Of a stretch of DNA of 64,000 nt, positions 1 through 10,100 are shown one piece after another (the stretch's first letter is position 1; every line of letters starts with the position of its first letter). The notes beneath the pieces are model-generated. The model made no database searches. It saw nothing but the letters and a program-made list of their open reading frames with translations, and was not told the DNA's origin. Location of the stretch: assembly GCA_947568835.1 (NCBI GenBank), contig OX387609.1, positions 5,285,660-5,349,659 of the forward strand. Reading direction: 5' to 3'. A program made the position numbers and the translations under genes. This DNA is from Protonemura montana. Lineage: Eukaryota; Arthropoda; Insecta; Plecoptera; Nemouridae.

Positions 1-47
1 AACTGCGCTTGGTGAGGACTCATGGATCAGGTAGAGGTATTTGGTTT

Positions 48-178
48 CCCTTCCTCCCATTTAGTTTAGGTAAGGTTCATCATCATCCTCATCCACTCAT
101 TCACCGACGCCATTAGACCAGTACCACATTGACAGTGTTGTTAAAACAAGTGTCGGCAAAACCCCACCAATCAATCAT
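48..178 (+). mobile_element. 5S-derived SINE, 3' end fragment
   Basis: The tail half of the SINE family seen throughout the window: taggtaaggttcatcatcat, then ccgacgccattagaccagta, then a degenerate gtcgttaaacacc-like end. It lies in an intron of lectin A, 23 bases before the exon at 201. Confidence 0.75.
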
Positions 179-200
179 CCAATCATCTGGATGTTTTCAG

Positions 201-1495
201 ATTACTCGTTGGTGAAAAGTGGCTACACACGATGGGCCCTGGGGGCCCCGAACGTCAGCCTGACTTTGCGCTGTGGAGGATTCAGCGAAGACGGCGGAAT
301 GCTTAATATTGACTGTACGAGAACTGGAAACTCGTTGATTCTGTGCGAGCGGCCGCTATGGTAAGCTTGAAGCAAGGTTACTTTCAAATCGAAAAATACA
401 CTCTCACAGTAACTTCAAAAATTTGGAAAATTGAAGAGTTCCAAAAAAAGTGTTACAAAACCCAAAAGCTACAAATAAAAACTACGAGTGCTATGAGAAA
501 AAAAAAATAGTGGCACTTTTGGTAATTAGCTGACTATCAACAAACAAAAAAACAACTTCAGATAGAGTTTTTGGTTGTTCTGGTTATTTTACTAGGCAGG
601 TGAAACCTACAACGTCACAACTTCTCCTGTACAACATCTGTTTGGCTGTTCCCAAGCAAATAACAAGTAAACGGACTGTTAGGTTTTTAACGGACTTTTC
701 GTGTGTATGTGTGTATACATTTTTAAATTTTCACACACTGTTTTGACATTTGACGATGAGACTCTGGTCTAGTGGCGTGGAAGTGGAAAAAGTAGAGACC
801 GTAAAATTTAACCGATGTTTCGTAATCCATCGAATTGGTAGTAGGTACCTACACACGTTGTACTGGTAGTCCGAAGTCTATATAGAGTACCCGCTATTGG
901 AATTTTCTAGCACCTGTAGAATGAAAATTGCCAAGTTTAAATATAGGTACACTTGCTTCTTAATAGTGATGCCCACTTTGAAAAAATCACAAAAATTAAA
1001 CAGTTTTGTTTCCATGATAACGAATTTCTCGATATTTTATTTTTGTATTATTACTATTTTATTTTTTACAGGACCGACTACGATTTTGTCCCCGAAATCG
1101 GCTACTTCAAGTTCCACACCGACGCAAAGACCTGGCAAGACGCGTGGCAAACTTGCAAAGATGAAGACTCCCATCTAGCCGTTATCAATAGCATGGCTGA
1201 GCACCAAGCTCTGCATGAGATCTATAACTACCATCCAAACGTTCCTGAAGCTGACGATGAATTATACGCCTGGGTCGGTGTCCACGCCAAGTTTGCACCC
1301 GAAAAACTACGGACAGTTCTTGGTGAGTGCCTCTCAGGCCAATGCGAACGCCTATCGTAGCCAGCTAATAGAATTAGATAATTAGAGCTATATGAAAAAT
1401 TAGAGAGATATTATATTATAGGAACAATTAAAGCTAATTGCAATTTTTGGGTAAAAATATATAATAATTATAATAATTATTATTATTATTATTAA

Positions 1496-1544
<49 letters not shown>

Positions 1545-3081
1545 ATAATAATTATTATTTTTATATTAAATGCTTTCATTCGTCCCGATTGATCATTTTG
1601 CAATAATTTTGGACATGTCAATTGAAATGAGTAAATAAATAAATAAGTACACTGTATACATATTATGTGAGCTCGACATCTTATCAGTCTATCCATGAAA
1701 TTCTTCAACACTAGAAACATTTTTCTACGCACCATGTCTTTAGTCCAGTTTTTAAATTGATTTTTGATATTTTTTTTTCTTATGCTAAGAGTTGACAGTT
1801 TCGTTCCAGCATAGTTAGGGCACATCCCAACCATAGCAAGTTTGTGCGTAGCTAGTCTTTTTACATTTTGTTGTCTGGTGTCATATGCTCTTAACGAGCC
1901 GTAATTTATTAAACTTTTGTCATATACAAACATAGAACAATTTAAAATGTACAAGCTATAAGAAGTCATTATTTTAAAATCCTTAAACAACGTTTTGCAG
2001 ATATCTTTGTAAAACACCCATGGGTTAAAACTTGCTCCCGCTAAAATTCGAACAGCTCTCTTCTGAGCCGTGAACAATTTGTTACAGCTGGTGCATGCCC
2101 CCATAATAGTATTCCATATGGAATGTATGAATTGATATTTGCATAATATACTAGTTTTGCTTTTCTGACGTCACATATACTCTAGAATTCTTTTTAGTAA
2201 GTAGCAGCCTGCTAGAACTTCAAGTTTCAGGTTGCTGATGTGTGATGTCCATTCAAGGGTGTTATCAATCGTAATTCCTAGGTATTTTGTTTCCTTTTCA
2301 ATTCTAATTCTTTTACATGTGGTTCTGTTCCGTAAGTAGATTGATGGGGATGAATTGCGTCGGTCTGTTTTAAAGTCTAGCGCTACCACCTTGCTAGTGT
2401 TTAGAAGGAGACCGTTGTTTTTGCACCACCTGGACACCTCCCTTACAGCATCGTTTTCTGTTTGTGATTCGGGATCCTTGTGTTTTCGTTTTGTTATGTT
2501 TTTGGTGTGGTGTCATCAGCGTATTGAACTAGTGACCCAGAGGCCGTATGACTGGGGAGGCCGTTGATATAAATAATAAACAATAAAGACTAAAGCTCTG
2601 ACCCTTGCGTTTGACCTATGTTTGTATATAGCTCTTCCGAGAGGAATGTTTGGCCCTGGATATCTCTTATTTTAACCACCTGTGATCTGTCTTTTAGATT
2701 TACAGCTATCTTTAGGCTAACAAAACCCTTCTATAGAAAATCCATGAAAATGGATGAAAATGTCTAGAAATGGTTTCCACTTGTAAATTGTTAGTGAGGT
2801 TGATCGCAAACGACATTCTCATTGCGACTTAAAGAGGTTGCAACGGATAATTGTATTTAAAAAACGATCATTTTAACGTAACTGTACAATACCTATATAT
2901 GTGTGTCTAATCTACAGGTACTTCGCTGTATCAAGCCGGCTTCTCGACTTTTGAGTCCGGAGATCCATCTGAAGGCTTTGACTTTAAGTACACGTATGTT
3001 GCGTTGAAAAGAGGCAACGGCAATCTCCGCTTACGGTCGTCGACTCAGAGACTTGCCTTCTTCTGCGAGCACGAGTTGTAA
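201..3081 (+). CDS. Lectin A: two-CRD secreted C-type lectin, 3' part (5' end outside window)
   Basis: Three exons are visible: 201-360, 1072-1322 and 2918-3081, with acceptors tttcag, ttacag and ctacag, donors GTAAGC and GTGAGT, and phases 1, 2, 1 that join cleanly. The first finishes CRD1 (ligand-side half, CGGF...C...LCERPLW, four-Cys type). The next two form CRD2: YFKFHTDAKTW, WQTCKDEDSHLAVINS, AWVGVH, and the end FFCEHEL. CRD2 has only the outer Cys pair and no EPN or QPD motif, so calcium-dependent sugar binding by that domain is doubtful. Immulectin-type proteins are hemolymph pattern-recognition lectins; this role is inferred from family. Exon lengths match lectin B almost exactly (160 vs 157, 251 vs 251, 164 vs 164). 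Signal peptide and first half of CRD1 must lie before position 1. Lectins A and B are convergent. Confidence 0.88.
1455..1562. repeat. (ATT/TAA)n microsatellite
   Basis: About 100 bases of near-pure trinucleotide repeat in lectin A's intron. It sits at the 3' side of the reverse-transcriptase remnant on the minus strand and may be the expanded tail of that element. Confidence 0.85.
1640..2715 (-). pseudogene. Non-LTR retrotransposon remnant: reverse transcriptase, 5'-truncated and frameshifted
   Basis: Reading down the minus strand from about 2715, the pieces line up as the second half of a LINE reverse transcriptase. First comes LKDRSQVVKIRDIQGQ..FLS with IGQTQGS, then LLFI.YINGLP and the palm motif QYADDTT near 2510-2530. 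The thumb follows with WCKNNGLLLNTSKV and KYLGITIDNTLEWTSHIS (2171-2437), then the C-terminal part FTAQKRAVRILAG and CKTLFKDFKIMTSYSLYIL (1700-2104). Frame changes and stops occur near 2440, 2510 and 2140, so it is dead. The YADD box and the DR-Q / QGS / KYLG order fit the CR1-Jockey-like group; I cannot assign the clade. It lies in the 1.6-kb intron of lectin A and no upstream endonuclease is visible. Confidence 0.85.
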
Positions 3082-3164
3082 AATGAAAGTTACAACCATG
3101 TTATTGAAGTTACAGTCCCCTAAAGTAGGGATGTAAATATGATATGCAAAACGTGTCAGCGTTA

Positions 3165-3170
3165 AATAAA
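3165..3170 (+). promoter_or_regulatory. Polyadenylation signal of lectin A
   Basis: AATAAA lies 84 bases after the lectin A stop codon, with no competing copy between them. Confidence 0.6.
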
Positions 3171-4270
3171 GTATTTTAAACTTACTATGCCTGTTTTATT
3201 TTGTATTCCTAAATATTGTTTAAAAATATCGAATATTGTACTTTAAATGCGTATCCACTCTGAAATCAACATTATTGACGTGGTAACGACAGTATTGGTT
3301 CTGGCGTTATCTGGGTTTCCTGAAGTGTTCACTGCCAAAATATTTCGAATTAAAATATTGTTGCGAACTGCATGGTTGCAGTTGGTGCTTAGGTGAGCTG
3401 TCGCGTGCAGGTAGGAATTTGCTCGATAAGCGTCAGCAATATCCAGATGGCCCAGCTGTATTCATGTGGTCAGGAAGTGCATTAGAGAGAAACTAGCTCC
3501 CGGGTTGAACGGTCTTGTTTGTGTACTACAGATTTGGTAAGCGCATTATTATAATCCTTTCTTTCCAAGTAGAGTCTAAATTATATCCCGGCAAGTTACG
3601 ACCTCTCACATTGCCAAGCGAGATTTTTCGGCCTAGCATTTATAAGCAACAGTCAAAATTCTGGTCGTAACAATATTATGAAAATATCGATAACTGTACA
3701 GGGGGGTTAAAGAGTTAAATAGGGTTTTATCGCCTCCATCTTCATTTCTGGGGGATCTAGGGAACAAAAGACTAGATGTACTATTCTTTAATTAGGGTTG
3801 GTAAAAATTGTTTCAGCAACTAAAAAAAAACTTTTTTAGTGTACATTTTCCGGTAGAATCAGTTATAGAAAATGTATTTATTAAAATTATTTATAACTAA
3901 TAAGGGGAGCTTTTCAAAATGGTTGGTTCGAGTGTTTTTTTTATATGTCATTTGGAAGTTTTAACAGATTGAAGACATTTCGGGATCCTCAGCTGCTACG
4001 AAAACTTAGGTTTTTTTTCTAAAAAAAACTCCGGAAAAACGCCTTAAATAGGCTTCTTTTACAGCGCAGGTCAACTACAAGAACGAAATAATACTTTTAA
4101 TTAAAAAAAGCGTCAATCTGTTGCCAATTGTGTGATGAGTCACATTGTTTTTGTTTCGTCGCGATCGGACAAGTGATTTTGCCGATTAGCTGTATCCAGT
4201 AAACCTAGATATAGACCTGAGTAAGCAACCGAAACAACAACCTAAATACATAGTGGTTTTTTGGTTGAGC
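3171..4270. other. Intergenic, nothing recognised
   Basis: AT-rich unique-looking sequence between the end of lectin A and the minisatellite. I see no exon with splice sites, no known repeat and no RNA gene. Confidence 0.6.
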
Positions 4271-5353
4271 CGATTCATGGGTCTCCCCACTCCGATGTTA
4301 GGAGGATCTACCGACAGCGAGTCTGAGCGATTCATGGGTCTCCCCACTCCGATGTTAGGAGGATCTACTGACAGTGCGTCTGAGCGATTCATGGGTCTCC
4401 CCACTCCGCTGTTAGGAGGATCTACTGACAGCGCGTCTGAGCGATTCATGGGTCTCCCCACTCCGCTTTTAGAAGGATCTACCGACAGTGCGTCTGAGCG
4501 ATTCATGGGTCTCCCCACTCCGCTTTTAGAAGGATCTACCGACAGTGCGTCTGAGCGATTCATGGGTCTCCCCACTCCGCTGCTAGGAGGATCTACTGAC
4601 AGCGCGTCTGAGCGATTCATGGGTCTCCCCACTCCGCTGTAAGGAGGATCTACTGACAGCGCGTCTGAGCGATTCATGGGTCTCCCCACTCCGCTTTTAG
4701 AAGGATCTACCGACAGTGCGTCTGAGCGATTCATGGGTCTCCCCACTCCGCTGCTAGGAGGATCTACCGACAGCGTGTGTGAGCGATTCATGGGTCTCCC
4801 CACTCCGCTGTTAGGAGGATCTACTGACAGCGCGTGTGAGCGATTCATGGGTCTCCCCACTCCGCTGTTAGGAGCATCAACCGACAGCGCGTCTGAGCGA
4901 TTCATGGGTCTCCCCACTCCGCTGTTAGGAGGATCTACTGACAGCGCGTGTGAGCGATTCATGGGTCTCCCCACTCCGCTGTTAGGAGCATCAACCGACA
5001 GCGCGTCTGAGCGATTCATGGGTCTCCCCACTCCGCTGTTAGGAGGATCTACTGACAGCGCGTGTGAGCGATTCATGGGTCTCCCCACTCCGCTGTTAGG
5101 AGGATCTACTGACAGCGCGTCTGAGCGATTCATGGGTCTCCCCACTCCGCTGTTAGGAGGATCTACTGACAGCGCGTGTGAGCGATTCATGGGTCTCCCC
5201 ACTCCGCTGTTAGGAGCATCAACCGACAGCGCGTCTGAGCGATTCATGGGTCTCCCCACTCCGCTGTTAGGAGGATCTACTGACAGCGCGTGTGAGCGAT
5301 TCATGGGTCTCCCCACTCCGCTGTTAGGAGCATCAACCGACAGTGCGTCTGAG
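4271..5353. repeat. 57-bp minisatellite, 19 tandem copies, open on both strands
   Basis: The unit begins cgattcatgggtctcccc and recurs every 57 bases from 4271 to 5297 with no length change. Because 57 is 19 codons, long frames stay open on both strands: a 401-residue frame on the minus strand (4186-5391; unit SVDPPNSGVGRPMNRSDAL) and two frames on the plus strand broken only by a TAA near 4639. Substitutions, not indels, separate copies. From about 4780 on, two unit types (GGSTDSACERF and GASTDSASERF in plus-strand terms) alternate for much of the array, giving a 114-bp higher-order repeat. No splice sites, signal peptide or conserved domain support a protein, so I call it a minisatellite; translation on either strand is possible but unsupported. 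Confidence 0.9.
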
Positions 5354-6091
5354 CGACTCGCCCGGACTCGCTGTCGGTAACTACTATACATAACATTTTT
5401 GCGCCGACTTACGCGGACTTCGGTTTCAGTGACACTACTCGTCTAATCGAAATAAACTAACCTTTTTTAAATCGTCGTGCTTTAGGGATAATAACAAACC
5501 ATCGCCATCAAAACTGTGTTTACTGATGAGTCTTCGGCGTTAAAACACGGCGGAGTTTTTTACTCATTTCAACACCATTACATAAAAATTTGTTTTATTT
5601 GGTATTAGGTAAGCAAGATGTCTTAAAACTTTTTACTCTCGCAAGATCAATATTTTAGATGTAATACAAACTTGCGAAAAACTCAACTCTATTACTTTCC
5701 GGGAAACCGAAGGTGTCAACAAAAACTTTGTTTTTCCGAATTTCCCACGAATTTCATACAGAATAATTGTTTGAGTAAATACTTTTTTTCGCTTTTCAAT
5801 GCTAATGTTAAAACAACGTGGTGTTTATATAGTTTTCGATCTTTGCAGAACGTGTTGGCTAAATTTATTTTGACATCAGATATACTTTTGCGACCTCAGA
5901 AAATTCCGGAACCAATATTATCAGCAGGAACCAGATAATTGTTAAGTCAAAAATGGAAAAGAACGACAGTCATTTCAGCATTTCATTTTATTGTCATGTG
6001 TTTGAAAGCATAGTGGGCATACCATGTTGTGTGCCCCATAGAGGACCCATCAACTGCAATGTCAATAACGTGGCTGCCGTAAGCATTCGTT
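5354..6091. other. Intergenic, nothing recognised
   Basis: Between the minisatellite and the dead lectin exon. An 88-codon frame at 5672-5938 has no homology that I recognise and no splice context. Confidence 0.55.
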
Positions 6092-6252
6092 TTACAACTC
6101 GTGCTCGCAGTAAAAGGCAATAACCCACGATGATGGCAGTAAGATGAGGGAGGCGTTCCTTCTCAACGCAGCAAACGTGCGACTAGCGTTGATGCCGTAC
6201 TACGGATATCCAGACTCTTAGATCGAGTAGCCGGCTTCGTCTAGCGTTGTAC
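6092..6252 (-). pseudogene. Dead C-type lectin terminal exon
   Basis: On the minus strand this is clearly the last exon of the lectin family. It starts after an AG in phase 1, reads GTTLDEAGYS and ends FYCEHEL-stop like lectins A and B (FFCEHEL). Two in-frame stops interrupt it: TAA after GYSI, and TAG six codons later. It is 161 bases long against 164 in the live genes, so one codon is lost without a frameshift. It lies about 920 bases downstream of lectin B's own last exon on the same strand. It could be a decayed alternative last exon of lectin B or the sole survivor of another tandem lectin. A SINE is inserted just 5' of it. Confidence 0.85.
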
Positions 6253-6277
6253 CTGTTGATGACAAACTAATTGATTA

Positions 6278-6693
6278 TTGGGGTTCAACGACGCACTGTT
6301 TTGACAACTGGACCTGCGGCGCTGGTCTAATGGCGTCGGTGAATGAGCGGATGATTATGAAGATGAAAATGAACCTAACAATTAGCCTGGAAGGAAGGAG
6401 GGGAAACCCGGTGCCGACACGTAGCCAACTCCTGTCGAAGAGCACCAAGGGGACCACCGGCTCAACGTCTCTCCGAAGAACAGTACAACTCGAACAGCAG
6501 GATTCCTCCACAAATCCATGCTGTCGAGAGGTTAATAAGCAAGGCGAATGAAGTTGCTATACTAACTTTCATCCCTCCAACCTCTCTATCAAATAGAACT
6601 GGCCATGTGTATGATGGTCACCCATCCAATACCTGACTCAGCGCAGTGTTGCTTAACTTCGGTGATCTCACGAGAACCGGTGTTTCCAGCCGG
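6278..6693 (-). mobile_element. 5S-derived SINE, near full length
   Basis: Minus-strand copy: 5S rRNA-like head at 6620-6690 (read in reverse: GAGATCACCGAAGTTAAGCA, TTGGATGGGTGACC), middle body, and tail with gacgcactgttttgacaa at 6290-6310. Confidence 0.88.
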
Positions 6694-7175
6694 TCTGATG
6701 CTCTAAAGAAGAGTTAAGTGGGGTCACGCATTGCACGTTTTCGAGCTGTTAAATGAATTTGTCCACCAATTCTAAAAATCCTGAGAACTGTATTGCATAT
6801 TCAATTAGTATTTTGAAATCATAGCTGAAATTACTTTTTTGGTATGTGGCAATGCTATGGGCAATGCTAGTAATGTGAGCTAGTACAGATGGTCAAAAAC
6901 CATTGCTGCGTGCTTGCTTCTTTATGCAGTGAGACAATGAGTAAAATTAAACTTGTTATTTCGTGGCATTCTTATTGTGAACATGTAATATACTTCAATA
7001 TAACCTCATATGAAATTAACCTAAAAAGACATATGTCAGCAGAGCCGATGCCTTCTTTATTTAGCGCCATACTGGAAGCTCAAAGTGGCTGGTGACAGTC
7101 AAATGCACCGTGTCGCTAGTGCTTGTGCTTGTACCTGTATCAATTGTGGGTGGAACTTCGATATCAGCATCCGGT
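6694..7175. other. 3' flank of lectin B
   Basis: No gene or repeat recognised. A minus-strand AATAAA at 7056-7061 lies 115 bases past the lectin B stop and is the likely polyadenylation signal. Confidence 0.5.
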
Positions 7176-10100
7176 TTACAGCTCGTGCTCGCAGAAAAAG
7201 GCAAGTTTATTGGTCTCGGCTATCATGGCGAGACTCTCGTTGTTTCTCTCCAACATGACGGAGGTAATCCTCAAGTTAATGCCAACACCCGGGTATTCAG
7301 GTGCCCATGTCGAGTAGCCGGCTTCTTCCAATGATGAACCTGCGATAATGGTGATATACATTGGTGTTAAGCCTGGTTGATACTGGTCAAGACTTCAATC
7401 AATTGAGTCCTAACTGCAACAAATATCTTCCGCTGAAACTGAAAAAAAGTCGTCAGAAAAAACCTTGATCTAGGCGATTGTGCTCAAGTTTTCGTCATCA
7501 GAATACACCATAATTTTTTGTTTTCTTGACTGAAACTAACCAATCAGAGGCTACCTGTGCGAACTCAAAACTCTTTCTCTCTTCATTGGAAATTAACACC
7601 TTCATCGAAATTGTAAAAAATTGTTTCAAAGTGGTTGAAATTGGTTTAATTTGTAAACAGTTTGTAAGATTGATGAAAGGCGATATTTTTTCAGCAATTT
7701 GATTGATTTTTAATACAAAATTTTATCTAAAACTGGCTGACGATGTGTGCTTTTGACGCTTGTGACGGAATCAATTAACTTGATTGCTCAAAATAAAGTC
7801 GGTGCATCTTTTTGTGTTTTTTGTATGATTAAGTGACAGTTTAAGAAGTATTCAATCAATGTTATACTCATTTGACAGATATCATTTTATAGCTCCGTTC
7901 ATTTGTTTCCGATTTAATGATCTCACCCACTCTGAAATACCTGCCAAGTAATTTTTTAGATGCATTTAGGATGCTTGAACAAGGTAATTGTTAAAATTTT
8001 ATTTGACTCTTTTGTTATCGGAAAATTGTCAGGACAGCTCTTACCCTTGAAGAAGTAACTAGTACATGTTACAAAACGTCGTGAATGTAGAGATGTGCTT
8101 CACGGTGTTTGCTCTGTTTAATGAGATTGTTGGCCCTAAAAAGGGCCTTGGCTCTCGACGTTTCGACAAGTCACGGCTTGTCATCTTCAGGAGACTGAGT
8201 CTCCTGTCATCTTCAGTCTCCTGAAGATGACAAGCCGTGACTTGTCGAAACGTCGAGAGCCAAGGCCCTTTTTAGGGCCAACAATCTCATTAAACAGAGC
8301 AAACACCGTGAAGCACATCTCTACATCCACCAACGGCTCTGGAAACCTTCACCATACCAAACGTCGTGAAATTTAGTTGTCATTTACTTAGCATTCAAAA
8401 CCCATTTCAAATAGTTTTTGTTAAAACTAGTGCTAAGGATAAATCAAGTAGACATGAGTCTAAAAACCATCACCTGCCAAGTGACTTACCACGAACTGTT
8501 CGAAATTTGGCGTGCGCAAATTTGGAGTGTACGCCTACCCACGCAAAGCGGTCAAAGTCAGCCTCTGGAATGCTCGGATATCTGGCAAAGATATTTTGCA
8601 GCGCTTCGTACTCTGCAATGCTGTTGATGACGACGAGATGGGAGTCTTCCTTCCTGCACGTTTGCCAAGCGGCGGTCCAGGTGGTCGCGTCGGTGTGCAG
8701 TTTGTAATAGCCCAGGTTGGCAAAGAATTCATAATCAGACCTGTAAAAATAAACGAGAATGTCACAATTGCTTTCTACCGGAGATTTGCAAACGCAATTT
8801 GGTTTAAGTTTCTGCATACGGAACATTTTTCTGTAGTTTTTAATTTATTTTACTCTTTAAATACTGTGGCACGTCAAGTGATTAACAGAGCGTTACCAAT
8901 TAAGAAATATTCTGATTGGCTGTTGCTTAGCATAAAACTAATTAACGACCCGTTAGGGGTCTAAGACACCAAAGTGTGAGAAACGTCACAATTACTGCAG
9001 GGTTTAATGATGATTATTGTGTTTAACGACGCACAGTTTTGACAACGGGCCATGTGGTTCTGGTCTAATGGCATCGGTGAATGAGTAGATGATGATAAAC
9101 CTAACCTAGCCTAGAAGGGAGGGAGAAACTCGATGCCGGCACCTAGCCTACTCCTGTCGAAGAGCACCAATGGGACCACCGGCTCAACGTCCCTTCCGAA
9201 GGACAGTACAACTCAAACAGCAGGATTCCTCCACAAATCCATGCTGTCGAGAGGTTTATAAGCAAGGCGAATGAAGTTGCTGTACTAACTTTCATCCCTC
9301 CAACCTCTCTCCCGAACAGAACTGGTCATGTGCATAATGGTCATCCATCCGATACCCGACTCAGGGCAGTGTTGCTTAACTTCGGTGATCTCTTGAGAAC
9401 CGGAATTTCCAACACGCTAAACTTTTCGGTGTTTCCCAGGGTTCCAGTAAGCTGAAAGTATTGGTAACATTTGAAAAAAATATCTTCCTTCAAGCTCACC
9501 ATATCGGCTTTTCGCAGATGAACATAGAGGGTTGGCTGTACTGGCAGTTAAAAAGCACAAGACCTCCTTTTCTGCTGAAACCTCCACAGCGAAAAGATTG
9601 GACGAGGGGGGGCGGCACTGCCCATCGGGTGTAGCCACTTTTCACCAGTGGGTAGTCTGTAGAATAGACATTGTAGTTAGTTCTCAAAACATTGTTATCA
9701 AATATATTGATGTCCTGCACTCCGTATGATTGAATTGTGTGCCACTCGTTGTTTTGACAAGGGGCCTTGCGGCACTTGTCCAGTGGCGTCGGATGATGAT
9801 GAGGGTGATGATGAGGATGATGATGAGGGTGATGATGAGGATGATGATGAGAAACCACGCTCATCCACAAGACAAGTCAAATTGTATTCATGAACTCCTA
9901 GTTAGGTCCAACCATAAAGTTCTACGCTTAATTAATTTGTATTAATGCTAACCTCAACAATTGAAAAACAATCATCAACATTTCGAATCGTAACTATTTA
10001 ATTGTAGAGGTATGTTAAAATGGACAGCTACATGCACCGTCGAGTGGCACCTACCGTTACAACGTGTTGCCAGCTCGTTTTCTCTGCAGAAAGTTTGAAA

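Larger units (their letters stand above)
8086..8358. mobile_element. Palindromic element with a hammerhead motif in each arm (family A)
   Basis: A 273-bp insertion made of two nearly identical arms facing each other: tgtagagatgtgcttcacgg...ggccctaaaaagggcc...cgacgtttcgacaag on the left and its complement on the right, about 110 bases each. A 12-bp target duplication brackets it. Each arm carries the hammerhead-like motif annotated separately. Known Penelope-like retroelements carry hammerhead ribozymes in inverted or tandem terminal repeats; this short copy would be a non-autonomous or heavily truncated relative (inference, no reverse transcriptase or GIY-YIG sequence present). Confidence 0.75.
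7950..8482 (+). mobile_element. Family B element with hammerhead-like core, split by a second element
   Basis: The left part (to 8085) has the body found also at 17940-18045 (aattgtcaggacagctctta), then cccttgaagaagtaact and acgtcg. The right part (8359-8482) continues with tttacttagcattcaaaacc and agtagacatgagtctaaaaa. The pieces are parted by the palindrome 8086-8358 and flanked by the duplicated 12 bases aaacgtcgtgaa (8074-8085, 8359-8370). The core here is worn: AAAA replaces GAAA. Confidence 0.75.

Noticed and set aside
4186-5391. 401-residue repeat protein on the minus strand
   Set aside because: The frame is a by-product of a 57-bp unit; the opposite strand is nearly as open, and there is no signal peptide, domain or splice context.
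8512-8964. 150-residue plus-strand frame
   Set aside because: It is the antisense of lectin B exon 4 and its flank; the sense frame has domain and splice support.
9698-9880. His-rich and Ser-rich small proteins
   Set aside because: They are translations of a GATGAT microsatellite grown from a SINE tail.
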